NCBI RefSeq assembly: GCF_030209755.1
Contig: NZ_JARVRH010000006.1
Location: forward strand, 1-64,000
Reading direction: 5' to 3'
From: Arthrobacter sp. efr-133-TYG-118
Lineage (GTDB): Bacteria > Actinomycetota > Actinomycetes > Actinomycetales > Micrococcaceae
Length of the DNA: 64,000 bases
The notes below the pieces were generated by a model. The model saw nothing but the letters and a program-made list of their open reading frames with translations. It searched no databases and was not told the origin of the DNA. Every line of letters begins with the position of its first letter. The stretch's first letter is position 1. The translations under genes and the position numbers were made by a program. This document shows, one piece after another, positions 55,824 to 64,000 of this stretch.

Positions 55824-57797
55824 TTGGGACTTTTGGAGACAATCCGGAACCCGCAGGACCTGAGCAAGCTCACCAGTCAGCAGTTGGAGCAGCTTGCAGG
55901 CGAGATCAGGACTTTCCTCATCACCAACGTCGCTCAAACAGGTGGTCACCTTGGACCGAACCTTGGCGTGGTGGAACTCACCATGGCCATCCACAAAGTC
56001 TTCGATTCGCCGCGCGACAGCATCGTTTTCGACACCGGCCATCAGTCCTATGTCCACAAATTGCTGACCGGCAGGCAGGATTTCAGCACCCTCCGGCAGC
56101 AAGGGGGCATGTCCGGATACCCCGATCGTGCCGAGTCCGAGCATGACATCGTCGAAAGCTCCCACGCGTCCTCTTCCTTGTCCTGGGCCGACGGTATCTC
56201 CCGCGCCCGCCAGTTGACCGGTGAGGGCGACCGCTGCGTTGTCGCCGTCGTCGGAGACGGCGCCTTGACGGGTGGCATGGCATGGGAGGCGATCAACAAC
56301 ATCGCCGCGGATAAACGGCGCCGCGTGGTGATCGTCGTCAACGACAACGGACGCTCCTATGCCCCCACCGTCGGCGGTGTGGCAGACTACCTCGCTTCAC
56401 TGCGCCCCACGATCGACTCCCTCCGGGCCGCGCCCACCTACGAAGTCGTGTTGGACTGGTGGAAGAAGAAGCTTCAGAGCGGCGGACCCATCGGCCAGTT
56501 CACCTATAAGAGCCTGCATGCCATGAAGAAGGGCATCAAGGATTGGTGGGCTCCGCAAGGCATGTTCGAAGACCTCGGCATGAAGTACATCGGCCCTGTC
56601 GACGGCCACAACATGCGGGCCCTTGAGCACGCGCTCACCACTGCCCGCAATTACGGCGGTCCCGTGATCGTCCACGCGATGACCGAAAAGGGCCACGGTT
56701 ACGCGCCTGCCCTCGCCAACGAGGCGGACCAGTTCCACGCCGTCGGGATCATCGATCCCGAGACCGGCGAACCCACCGAAGCCGGAGGAGCCCGGTCGTG
56801 GACATCGGTGTTCGCCGAGGAAATCGCGGACATTGCCGACGAGCGCGAAGACATCGTAGGCATCACGGGGGCCATGCTGATCCCCGTCGGATTGCACAAG
56901 TTCGCGGAACGGCACCCGGAACGGGTGATCGACGTCGGCATCGCCGAACAGCATGCCCTCACCTCGGCCGCCGGCATGGCCTTCGGCGGACTGCACCCGG
57001 TCGTCGCCGTTTACGCGACGTTCCTGAACCGCGCCTTCGACCAGCTCCTCATGGACGTTGCCCTGCACAAAGCCGGAGTGACGGTGGTGCTGGACCGCGC
57101 CGGCGTGACCGGTCCGGACGGAGCGAGCCACCACGGCATGTGGGACATGGCGATGGTCCAGATCGTTCCGGGGCTGCATCTCGCGGCTCCGCGCGATGCC
57201 AGCCGCCTGCGGGAAGAGCTCCGCGAGGCGGTTGCCATCGCCGACGCACCCAGCGTGGTGCGCTTCTCCAAGGGCAGCGTCGGAAGTGAGATCGAAGCGA
57301 TCGAACGGCTTTCCGACGGCGTCGACGTGCTGGCGCGCCGCCCCGAAGGCTCCACGGAGAACGATGTCCTGATTGTCAGCGTCGGCGCGATGTCCGAGCT
57401 CGCCCTCGACGTCGCGTCCCGGCTCGGATCCCAAGGCATCAGTTCCACCGTGGTGGATCCGCGGTGGGTCCTGCCCGTACGCAAGTCCATCATTGCCCTC
57501 GCAGCCCGGCACCGATTGGTGATCTGCATCGAAGACGGCGTCCGAGCGGGCGGCGTTGGATCCCGGATCCGCCAGGAGATGCGCGCGGCCGGCGTGGACA
57601 CGGCCCTTAACGAAGTGGGGCTTCCAGTCGAATTCCTCGACCATGGAACCAGGAGCCAGGTCCTTGAGCGGGTGGGGCTTACCGCCCAACAGATAACGCA
57701 CGACGTCGTTGCGCAGGTTCTGGGGACAAAGGTGCCTTTCGCGCGGCCCCTGCCGGGACAAGAACATCCCAGCACAGGCAGTATCCCCAAGCTGTGA
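55824..57797 (+). CDS. dxs: 1-deoxy-D-xylulose-5-phosphate synthase
   Basis: First enzyme of the MEP isoprenoid pathway; condenses pyruvate and glyceraldehyde 3-phosphate using thiamine diphosphate. The 657-aa product has [16 protein letters not shown], the ThDP motif [21 protein letters not shown], the transketolase pyrimidine region ([15 protein letters not shown]) and the C-terminal domain. The start is TTG at 55824, well supported by AAGGAGG 5 bases upstream and a normal N-terminus ([15 protein letters not shown]). A TATAGC -10 candidate lies at 55792-55797. Position near acnA and the APC/TRAM genes agrees with mycobacterial gene order. Confidence 0.96.
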   Translation: MGLLETIRNPQDLSKLTSQQLEQLAGEIRTFLITNVAQTGGHLGPNLGVVELTMAIHKVFDSPRDSIVFDTGHQSYVHKLLTGRQDFSTLRQQGGMSGYPDRAESEHDIVESSHASSSLSWADGISRARQLTGEGDRCVVAVVGDGALTGGMAWEAINNIAADKRRRVVIVVNDNGRSYAPTVGGVADYLASLRPTIDSLRAAPTYEVVLDWWKKKLQSGGPIGQFTYKSLHAMKKGIKDWWAPQGMFEDLGMKYIGPVDGHNMRALEHALTTARNYGGPVIVHAMTEKGHGYAPALANEADQFHAVGIIDPETGEPTEAGGARSWTSVFAEEIADIADEREDIVGITGAMLIPVGLHKFAERHPERVIDVGIAEQHALTSAAGMAFGGLHPVVAVYATFLNRAFDQLLMDVALHKAGVTVVLDRAGVTGPDGASHHGMWDMAMVQIVPGLHLAAPRDASRLREELREAVAIADAPSVVRFSKGSVGSEIEAIERLSDGVDVLARRPEGSTENDVLIVSVGAMSELALDVASRLGSQGISSTVVDPRWVLPVRKSIIALAARHRLVICIEDGVRAGGVGSRIRQEMRAAGVDTALNEVGLPVEFLDHGTRSQVLERVGLTAQQITHDVVAQVLGTKVPFARPLPGQEHPSTGSIPKL

Positions 57798-57893
57798 ACG
57801 GCCTGTTCCGGCCGCTATCAAACATACACAGGCACCCTTCGACGGCACAGGTCCAAACAAGACCTGCGCGGAGTGGTTCAGAAAAGGACGGGC

Positions 57894-58454
57894 ATGAGCG
57901 GCATCATCCGCACGTATAAGCGCGACGACGAAGCCGTCCTGCATTTCCGGGAGGCTTGGTATGACGACGAATTCAAGCAGTTCGTCATCAACCACGGGGT
58001 CGTAGGACACCAGAGCAGTACTGACGAAACCGACGTCGAGGACGAATCCGCCGTCGAAGGGCTCATGACCGCCTTTGCCGCACAATGCGAAGAGGACGGT
58101 TATGCGGAGATTCCCGAAGAACAGCAGTTCTGGGTGGTCGCGCAGATCGCCCTGAAGACGAAGGACGGCACCGACCGCGACCGCTACCTTGAACGCAAGG
58201 CCAAGGCCGCTTTGACGAGCGAACTGGCCTGGCGGGGCCTGGGTACCGTGGATCGATCCGAAATCGGCGACTCGAAGCTCAACATTTTCTGCCTGTGCCC
58301 GGACGTCAACAAGGCCGTCAACGCCATCAAGGTGTGCATCCGGGGGGAAGACCTGGACTTCACCAAGCTGAGCATCGCGGCAGCACCCCATGCCGAACCC
58401 GCCGCATTCAAAGTGAAACACTCGCCGAAAACCGGCGCGGGCTTTACTCTCTAA
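57894..58454 (+). CDS. Unrecognised conserved-looking protein
   Basis: A 186-aa protein that I cannot assign. It begins SGIIRTYKRDDEAVLHFREAW, has an acidic middle (about 40-75), and three cysteines, two in FCLCPDV and one in KVCIRGED. There is no signal peptide or membrane helix. Codon usage matches the neighbours (third-position GC is high), and AAAGGA lies 7 bases before the ATG, so it is a real gene. It lies 96 bases after dxs and 30 bases before the helix-hairpin-helix gene, and may be co-transcribed with the latter. The alternating hydrophobic C-terminal part suggests a compact mixed fold. Confidence 0.8.
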   Translation: MSGIIRTYKRDDEAVLHFREAWYDDEFKQFVINHGVVGHQSSTDETDVEDESAVEGLMTAFAAQCEEDGYAEIPEEQQFWVVAQIALKTKDGTDRDRYLERKAKAALTSELAWRGLGTVDRSEIGDSKLNIFCLCPDVNKAVNAIKVCIRGEDLDFTKLSIAAAPHAEPAAFKVKHSPKTGAGFTL

Positions 58455-58484
58455 GGACCATACCTCCGCTTCGAAGGGACACAC

Positions 58485-58700
58485 ATGGCGCCCAAGAGCA
58501 ACTGGCCCGGACACACTCCGCTGCCCAAGGGCTTGTCCGCTCCCGCACGAAGGGCACTCGCCCACGAGGGCCTGGAAACCTTGGAACAGCTCGCCGAATT
58601 CGGTGAAGGGCGGGTGGCGGCCCTGCACGGCATGGGCCCCAAGGTCATGGCCCAGTTGCACGACGCGATGGAAGAGGCAGGAATCGCCTTCGGATCCTGA
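58485..58700 (+). CDS. Small helix-hairpin-helix DNA-binding protein
   Basis: A 71-aa protein that is almost wholly one helix-hairpin-helix domain, resembling the C-terminal domain of RNA polymerase alpha: LSAPARRALAHEGLETLEQL (20 residues) followed by LHGMGPKVMAQLHDAM. The GMGP hairpin would contact the DNA backbone. It has no catalytic domain. Homologues are annotated as DNA-binding or RNA-polymerase-alpha-CTD-like proteins. It follows the unrecognised gene by 30 bases. GAAGGGA lies 6-12 bases before the ATG. Confidence 0.87.
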   Translation: MAPKSNWPGHTPLPKGLSAPARRALAHEGLETLEQLAEFGEGRVAALHGMGPKVMAQLHDAMEEAGIAFGS

Positions 58701-58727
58701 GCGGCAGGTCGGCCACCGCGGGCGTTG

Positions 58728-58733
58728 TAGGGT
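58728..58733 (+). promoter_or_regulatory. Candidate -10 box (TAGGGT) of the aldo/keto reductase gene
   Basis: TAGGGT ends 6 nt before the ATG at 58740. The intervening GAAACC is not a ribosome-binding site, so a leaderless message is likely. Confidence 0.45.
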
Positions 58734-58739
58734 GAAACC

Positions 58740-59717
58740 ATGACTGAATATCGCCGTCTTGGAAATTCCGGATTGACCGTCTCAGTAGTCGGTTTGGGGT
58801 GCAATAATCTCGGCCGGGCCAATACGGCCACGGAATCGCAGGAGGGCACCAACGCGGTAGTGCATGCCGCTTTGCATGCTGGCGTGACCCTGTTCGATGT
58901 TGCAGACGTCTATGGCCGGGAGCCCGGCCTCAGTGAGACCATGCTGGGTGTCGCCCTGAAAGGCCGCAGGGACGATGCCATCGTGGCCACGAAATTCGGC
59001 ATGGACATGCACGGCGCCAACGGCAACGATTTCGGTGCCCGGGGATCGCGGCGCTACATCATCCAGGCCGCCGAGGCTTCGCTGCGCCGCCTCGGCACCG
59101 ACTGGATTGACCTGTACCAATACCACACCCCGGACCCCCTCACCCCTGTCGAGGAGACCCTCGCCGCGCTCGACGACCTCGTGACAAGCGGCAAGGTCCG
59201 GTACCTCGGCCATTCCAACCGCGCAGGCTGGCAGATCGCCGAGGCCGAATACGTCGCCCGGATGCAGGGCGGTGCGCGGTTCATTTCGACCCAGAACCAC
59301 TACAACCTGCTGGACCGTCGCGCGGAACTCGAAGTGCTGCCGGCCGCCCAGGCCTTCGGGCTCGGTGTCCTGCCGTATTTCCCCTTGGCGAACGGCCTCT
59401 TGACGGGCAAGTATGCTCCAGGCAACGCACCGGAAGGATCGCGCCTCAGCCACACGCGGACCAACATGGTCAACGACGCCGACTGGGTCCAGCTGGGCCG
59501 GTTCAGCCAATTCGCCAAGGAGCGGGACCTGAACGAATTGCAGCTGGCCTTCTCCTGGCTGGCCGCCCAGCCCGCAGTCAGCAGCGTGATTGCCGGTGCC
59601 ACCCGCCCCGCGCAAATCACCGAAAACGCGAAAGCCGTGCGATGGGTACCCACGGCGGAAGAGCGCGCCGAACTGGATGACATCTTCCCCCGTACGCCCA
59701 AGGTTGCCCTTTTCTAA
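58740..59717 (+). CDS. Aldo/keto reductase
   Basis: NADPH-dependent oxidoreductase of the AKR superfamily, 325 aa, in the beta-subunit/Gpr/YajO-like branch (EYRRLGNSGLTVSVVGLGCN). The catalytic tetrad can be followed: D and Y in DVADVYGREPGLSE, K in VATKFGMDM, and the histidine in YLGHSNRAGW-adjacent YQYHTPD. The cofactor-binding end AVSSVIAGATRPAQI is present. The natural substrate is unknown. The start is leaderless. It is 10 bases from the nucleoside hydrolase gene, which probably shares its transcript. Confidence 0.92.
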   Translation: MTEYRRLGNSGLTVSVVGLGCNNLGRANTATESQEGTNAVVHAALHAGVTLFDVADVYGREPGLSETMLGVALKGRRDDAIVATKFGMDMHGANGNDFGARGSRRYIIQAAEASLRRLGTDWIDLYQYHTPDPLTPVEETLAALDDLVTSGKVRYLGHSNRAGWQIAEAEYVARMQGGARFISTQNHYNLLDRRAELEVLPAAQAFGLGVLPYFPLANGLLTGKYAPGNAPEGSRLSHTRTNMVNDADWVQLGRFSQFAKERDLNELQLAFSWLAAQPAVSSVIAGATRPAQITENAKAVRWVPTAEERAELDDIFPRTPKVALF

Positions 59718-59727
59718 GGAGGGTTCC

Positions 59728-60813
59728 ATGAGCGGGGAGCAGGCAGCGGCTGCAGGCCGGCGCGAGTCCGTGAGCTTGCTCGTGGACTGCGACACGGGAA
59801 TCGACGACGCCCTCGCCTTGGCCTATCTGTGCAGCCAGCCGCAGGTGGAGCTCGTTGCCGTGAGCAGCACCCCGGGCAACGTCGCGGCGGAGCAGGTGGC
59901 ACGCAACAACCTGTCCCTGCTCGAGTTGTGCGGCCGCCCCGACGTGCCCGTCGCCATCGGTGCCCGGGCTCCGCTGCGGATCCCGCTGACCACCACGCCG
60001 GAAACCCACGGGCCGCAGGGCATCGGCTACGCCGAGCTGCCGGAACCGCGTGGAAAAGTGCACGACGTCGACGCCGTCGAGCTCTGGGTCGAAGCGGCCC
60101 GGTCACGGCCGGGGGAGCTGACCGCCCTGCTGACAGCGCCCCTCACCAACTTCGCCCTCGCCCTGCGGGCCGAGCCGCGCCTACCGGAGCTGCTGCGCGG
60201 CGTCGTGATCATGGGCGGCAGCTACTACTACCAAGGCAACACGACACCCACGGCCGAATGGAACACCCACGTTGATCCGCACGCAGCGGCCGAGGTGTTT
60301 GCCGCCTTCGGCGGACTTCCTGAGGAACGCCTGCCGGTGGTGTGCGCCCTGGAGACCACGGAACGGATCGAACTGACACCCGGACACGTGGCCGCACTGG
60401 CTTCCGAGGCAGCCTGCACGGAGCCGGAACTAGTCCTTCCCGAACAGTCTGAGGGGCGGCGCAGCACCGCTTCGAACGAACTAGTGCGGCACATCAGCGA
60501 TATGGTGCGCTACTATTTCGAGTTCCATCGCCATTACGGCCAAGGCTACGTGGCGCATATCCACGACTACTTCGCCGCGTCCGTCGCCGCCGGCACCGCC
60601 AGGTACCGCACCCGCACGGCAACAGTCCACGTCGAGACGACAGCCCCGAGGCTCATTGGAACCACCGTGGCGGACTTCCGCGGACTGTGGGGCGAGCCTC
60701 CCAACGCGCGCATCGTCTCGGAGAACCACCCGGGGGAGGCCTTCGCTGAACTGGTGAGCTCATTGGGCGGCCTTGCTCGGCGACTGTCGGACACTACTGG
60801 ACGGCAGGGTTAG
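59728..60813 (+). CDS. Nucleoside hydrolase
   Basis: Inosine/uridine-preferring nucleoside hydrolase family member, 361 aa, which splits ribonucleosides into base and ribose. The calcium-binding aspartate cluster is DCDTGIDDALAL (about 22-33). VVIMGGSYYYQGN and EWNTHVDPHAA carry further active-site residues. The base specificity is not predictable. AAGGAGG lies 6 bases before the ATG at 59728. It follows the aldo/keto reductase by 10 bases. The stop codon overlaps that of the convergent fatty-acid oxidation gene. Confidence 0.93.
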   Translation: MSGEQAAAAGRRESVSLLVDCDTGIDDALALAYLCSQPQVELVAVSSTPGNVAAEQVARNNLSLLELCGRPDVPVAIGARAPLRIPLTTTPETHGPQGIGYAELPEPRGKVHDVDAVELWVEAARSRPGELTALLTAPLTNFALALRAEPRLPELLRGVVIMGGSYYYQGNTTPTAEWNTHVDPHAAAEVFAAFGGLPEERLPVVCALETTERIELTPGHVAALASEAACTEPELVLPEQSEGRRSTASNELVRHISDMVRYYFEFHRHYGQGYVAHIHDYFAASVAAGTARYRTRTATVHVETTAPRLIGTTVADFRGLWGEPPNARIVSENHPGEAFAELVSSLGGLARRLSDTTGRQG

Positions 60814-62960
60814 CCCGCGTTCGGCCTCGAAGCGACACCGGGTGCGAGGAAGCGTTTGCCGTTGACACGCTCGGAGGCGCCCACTCGGTCCAAATAGGGT
60901 GTGATCCCGCCCAGGAACATCGGCCAGCCGGCACCGAGGATGACGCAGAGATCGATGTCTTCAGGTCCGGCCACCACGCCTTCGGAGAGCATTAGCCCGA
61001 TTTCCTCCGCCAATGCGTCCTGCGTGCGACGCAGGACTTCCTCGGCCGTGGAAGGCGTGGTGCCGAAGGACATGAGCGCCAACGTGTCGGCAGGGATGAC
61101 CGGCGTTCCCTCAGGACCAGGTGCCCAAAGTGACTTCACGCCATTGTCAACCAACTTCTGCAGGTTCTGCGATACCGCGAAACGCTCGCCGAAGGCGGCG
61201 TGCAGCGATTCCTGGACGTGCTGGGCGACCGGAAGCCCCACCATCGCGCTGAGGGTGAACGGGCTCATTGGCAGGCCCATGGGGCGCAGCGCCGAGTCGG
61301 CGACTTCCGCCGGCGTTCCTTCGTCGAACGCGGCAATGACTTCGCCCATGAGCCGCAGCAAGATCCGGTTGACGACGAAAGCGGCTGCGTCCTTGACCAG
61401 CACGGCTGTCTTCTTCAAGCCCTTGGCGAGCTCGAACGCGGTGGCCAGCACGGCATCGTCGGTCTTCGGAGCACGCACGATTTCCAGGAGCGGCATGACC
61501 GCAACCGGGTTGAAGAAGTGGAAACCGACCAGGCGCTCCGGGTACTGCAGGTCTTCGGCCATCGCGGTCACGGACAGCGAGGAGGTGTTGGTCGCGAGGA
61601 TGCATTCGGGGGAGACGATCGCTTCCACTTCCGCGAAGACCTGCTTCTTGACATTGAGTTCTTCGAAGACGGCTTCAATGACGAAGTCGGCATCGGCGAA
61701 TGACGCTTTGGAGACGGATCCGGTGACCAGGGCTTTGGTCCGGTTGGCGGCGTCGGAGCTGATCCGCTTCTTGCCGAGCAGCTTGTCCACCTCCGCATGG
61801 ACGTAGGCAACTCCTTTGTCCACGCGCTCCTGGTCGATGTCCGTCAGGACGACGGGCACTTTGAGCTGGCGTGCGAACAGCAGGGCGAGCTGGCTCGCCA
61901 TCAGACCGGCCCCGACGACGCCGATCTTCGTCACTGGACGTGCGAGCTTGCGGTCGGGCGCACCGGCAGGCCGCTTGGACCGTTTCTGCACGAGGTCCAG
62001 AAAGGCATAGACGGTGGAACGGAACTCGTCCGTCTGCATCAACTCTGCGAGCGTCTCGCATTCCAGGGCCGCGGATTCCGCCTTGCCCATGGTCCGGTTG
62101 GCCTCGAGGATGTCCAGGACCTTGGCCGGGGCCGGGGATGCGTTTGAGGTCTTGGCTTCCACGAACGCGCGGCCGGCTGCCACCGCGCCGGCCCAGCGTT
62201 CGGCAACGGCGGTATCCGCCGGATCCACGGAGTTGCTCCGTTCCGGGGCGGCCTCGCCCGCGATCACCTTCGCAGCCCAGGCAATGGACTGCTCCACGAA
62301 ATCCGCGGGCTCGAAGATGGCGTCGGCAATGCCTAGCTGGAAAGCCTGGGGGCCGGTGAGCGTGCGGTTGTTGCTCAGCGGGTTCTCGATCATGACCTTG
62401 ACGGCGTTTTCCGGGCCAATGAGTCGCGGCAGGATGTAGACGCCGCCCCAGCCGGGGACGAGCCCGATGAAGGCTTCGGGCAACGCGAGGGCGCCCGCGC
62501 CGGTCGAGACCGTACGATACGTGGACTGGAGGGCGATTTCGAGGCCACCACCGAGCGCGAGGCCATTGATGAAGGCGAAGCTCGGAACACCCAGGTCGGC
62601 GAGCGTTGCGTAGACGTCGTGCCCGAGCTGGGCCATCCACAGGCCGTGTTCGCGCTCTTCTAGCCGCTTGACTGCTGAGAGGTCCGCTCCGGCCGCCAGG
62701 AAGTACGGCTTGCCCGTGACGCCGACGCCGACGATCCCGCCGCGCGCAGCGCGATCCTTGAGCCCTTCAAGTACCGTCCCGAGCTCGACGAGGGTATTTG
62801 GTCCAAGGGTGGTGGGCTTGGTGTGGTCCAGGCCGTTGTCCAGGGTGATCAAGGCGAACGTTCCGGCGTTGCCGGGGAGTTCGATGTCCTGGACATAGGA
62901 GTGGGTCACTGTCTCGTCCGGGAACAGTCCGGCCAGTTTCTGGAATTCGGCGGCGCTCAT
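60810..62960 (-). CDS. Fatty-acid oxidation multifunctional protein (enoyl-CoA hydratase / 3-hydroxyacyl-CoA dehydrogenase)
   Basis: Fused beta-oxidation enzyme, 716 aa, FadB/FadJ type. The N-terminal enoyl-CoA hydratase domain (about 1-300) has INGLALGGGLEIALQS and a Glu-containing LPEAFIGLVPGWGG. The dehydrogenase part has the NAD-binding KIGVVGAGLMASQLALLF (about 388-405) and the catalytic histidine region LVGFHFFNPVAVMPLLE. Two 3HCDH C-terminal domains follow. The glycine motif reads GAGLMAS where GAGTMGA is more usual. Its ATG overlaps the stop of the thiolase gene (ATGA), so thiolase is translated first. Confidence 0.93.
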   Translation of the reverse strand: MSAAEFQKLAGLFPDETVTHSYVQDIELPGNAGTFALITLDNGLDHTKPTTLGPNTLVELGTVLEGLKDRAARGGIVGVGVTGKPYFLAAGADLSAVKRLEEREHGLWMAQLGHDVYATLADLGVPSFAFINGLALGGGLEIALQSTYRTVSTGAGALALPEAFIGLVPGWGGVYILPRLIGPENAVKVMIENPLSNNRTLTGPQAFQLGIADAIFEPADFVEQSIAWAAKVIAGEAAPERSNSVDPADTAVAERWAGAVAAGRAFVEAKTSNASPAPAKVLDILEANRTMGKAESAALECETLAELMQTDEFRSTVYAFLDLVQKRSKRPAGAPDRKLARPVTKIGVVGAGLMASQLALLFARQLKVPVVLTDIDQERVDKGVAYVHAEVDKLLGKKRISSDAANRTKALVTGSVSKASFADADFVIEAVFEELNVKKQVFAEVEAIVSPECILATNTSSLSVTAMAEDLQYPERLVGFHFFNPVAVMPLLEIVRAPKTDDAVLATAFELAKGLKKTAVLVKDAAAFVVNRILLRLMGEVIAAFDEGTPAEVADSALRPMGLPMSPFTLSAMVGLPVAQHVQESLHAAFGERFAVSQNLQKLVDNGVKSLWAPGPEGTPVIPADTLALMSFGTTPSTAEEVLRRTQDALAEEIGLMLSEGVVAGPEDIDLCVILGAGWPMFLGGITPYLDRVGASERVNGKRFLAPGVASRPNAG

Positions 62961-64000
62961 GCTGCGGCTCCCTTGCTCTCGGTGTCGACAGAGGTCTCTG
63001 TTGCGCTGTCGTAGTCTCTGTAGCTGTTGTAGCCGGGGTGGTGCGGGTTCTCCCAGATTACTGTGGCGCCCATTCCCAGGCCGATGCACATGGTCGTTAT
63101 GCCGTACCGGACGGACGGGTCTTCTTCGAACTGGCGCGCCAATTGGTTCATGAGCCGCACGCCGGACGATGCGAGGGGATGCCCGACGGCGATCGCCCCG
63201 CCGTAGCGGTTGACGCGCGGGTCGTCGTCGGCGATTCCGAAGTGGTCCAGGAAGCTCAGGACCTGAACGGCGAAGGCCTCGTTGATCTCGAAGAGGCCGA
63301 TGTCCTCGATGCCCAGTCCGGCGTTCTTAAGGGCCTTCTCGGTGGCCGGGACCGGTCCTATGCCCATGACTTCGGGTTCGACCCCGGCGAAGGCATAGGA
63401 GACCAGGCGCATCTTCACGGACAGGCCGAGCTCCTCGGCAGCTTCGGCGGACGCCAGGACTGCCGCCGTCGCGCCGTCGTTCAAGCCGGCGGCATTGCCT
63501 GCGGTGACCCGGCCGTGGGCCCTGAACGGGGTGCGTAGCTCCGCGAGGTCATCCACCGTGGTCCCTGGGCGCGGCGGCTCGTCGACGGTGTTAACCGTCC
63601 AGCCTTGGCCTGGCTTCATCGTGGCGACCGGGACCAAGTCGGGCTGGATCTGGCCCTTGCCGTAGGCCGCAGCAAGTTTTGCCTGGGATCCCGCGGCGTA
63701 GGTGTCCGTTCGCTCTTTGGTGATCGAGGGGAAACGGTCGTGCAGGTTCTCGGCGGTGTTGCCCATGTTCAAGGCGGCTGGATCCACGATCCGCTCGGAC
63801 ATGAACCTGGGGTTGGGATCCGCGCCCGCGCCCATGGGGTGGTTGCCCATGTGCTCCACACCGCCGGCAATCACGACGTCGTACGCGCCGAAACCGATGC
63901 CGCTCGCCGTCGTCGTGACCGCGGTCATTGCTCCGGCGCACATGCGGTCGATCGCAAAGCCGGGCACGCTGCGGGGGAGGCCGGCCAGGAGGGCGGCGGT
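62957..64000 (-). CDS. fadA: Acetyl-CoA C-acyltransferase (thiolase), start beyond the window
   Basis: 3-ketoacyl-CoA thiolase, the last step of beta-oxidation. The 347 codons in the window lack the start, which lies right of base 64000. The active-site cysteine is in DRMCAGAMTAV, the second half has NEAFAVQVLSF, the catalytic histidine is in AVGHPLASSGVR and the second cysteine in CIGLGMGATV. Its stop overlaps the start of the fused hydratase-dehydrogenase gene by 4 bases, so both form a classical fadA-fadB-type operon. Confidence 0.95.
   Translation of the reverse strand, partial: TAALLAGLPRSVPGFAIDRMCAGAMTAVTTTASGIGFGAYDVVIAGGVEHMGNHPMGAGADPNPRFMSERIVDPAALNMGNTAENLHDRFPSITKERTDTYAAGSQAKLAAAYGKGQIQPDLVPVATMKPGQGWTVNTVDEPPRPGTTVDDLAELRTPFRAHGRVTAGNAAGLNDGATAAVLASAEAAEELGLSVKMRLVSYAFAGVEPEVMGIGPVPATEKALKNAGLGIEDIGLFEINEAFAVQVLSFLDHFGIADDDPRVNRYGGAIAVGHPLASSGVRLMNQLARQFEEDPSVRYGITTMCIGLGMGATVIWENPHHPGYNSYRDYDSATETSVDTESKGAAA

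Noticed and set aside
56397..58661. 754-codon open frame opposite dxs and the next two genes
   Set aside because: It spans three well-supported genes on the other strand and has no domain similarity.

Overview
The window is a GC-rich (roughly 65%) stretch of actinobacterial chromosome. The gene set points to the Micrococcaceae, an Arthrobacter-like organism: a SigA with a long Ala/Lys-rich acidic N-terminus, SucB with two lipoyl domains, SepH, DUF4193, DUF3093, DUF3710, DUF3159, DUF5998, DUF7455, a second (topoisomerase IV-like) gyrase pair, fused CydDC, and many GTG starts. Genus is inferred from gene content, not from a marker search. I found 51 protein-coding genes, two of them cut by the window edges. 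I saw no rRNA, tRNA, insertion sequence, prophage or CRISPR array. Several blocks keep the order I remember from Mycobacterium tuberculosis (lipA-lipB-SDR-dlaT-pepA; dut to dxs), so most of this is conserved backbone.

Layout. 1-13.4 kb: lipoate biosynthesis (lipA, lipB), a membrane Ser/Thr kinase, a TIGR01777 epimerase, a tricorn protease, osmC, a small membrane protein, and the 2-oxoacid dehydrogenase genes sucB and lpdA beside pepA. LipB and LipA would lipoylate SucB, so maker and client lie close together. 13.7-22.4 kb: PAC2 protein, MFS transporter, DUF4192, sigA, then a MocR-type regulator divergent from an EamA exporter and a PaiB-like flavoprotein. 22.4-37.3 kb: DUF7455 and parE (+), then parC (-) about 10 kb away. 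Between them lie a BlaI-type repressor with an M56 membrane protease, divergent from cydA-cydB-cydDC (cytochrome bd oxidase and its ABC exporter), followed by a flavin oxidoreductase, a DinB-like protein and a VOC protein. 37.3-42.8 kb: GNAT-acyl-CoA synthetase fusion, then the coupled DUF5998-phosphodiesterase-thymidine kinase set. 42.8-52.7 kb: sepH, DUF4193, DUF3093, dut, DUF3710, an OB-fold protein, DUF3159, two TrkA/RCK proteins divergent from an APC permease, and a TRAM-domain RNA methyltransferase. 52.8-64 kb: acnA, dxs, an unrecognised gene, a helix-hairpin-helix protein, an aldo/keto reductase, a nucleoside hydrolase and the fatty-acid oxidation pair fadB/fadJ-like and fadA.

The strongest unexplained signal is regulatory. 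Three perfect 17-bp palindromes, TTCTAC-N5-GTAGAA, lie in the 284-bp gap between the BlaI-type repressor and cydA. This suggests that a BlaI/M56 proteolytic switch, familiar from beta-lactam resistance, controls the terminal oxidase here. A one-mismatch copy lies over the predicted promoter of the small membrane protein at 8.3 kb. Other signals are a SigR/SigH-type promoter upstream of sigA, a 14-bp palindrome between the MocR regulator and the exporter, an iron-box-like palindrome before acnA, and several genes whose TANNNT -10 box ends 6 nt before the start codon, implying leaderless transcripts.
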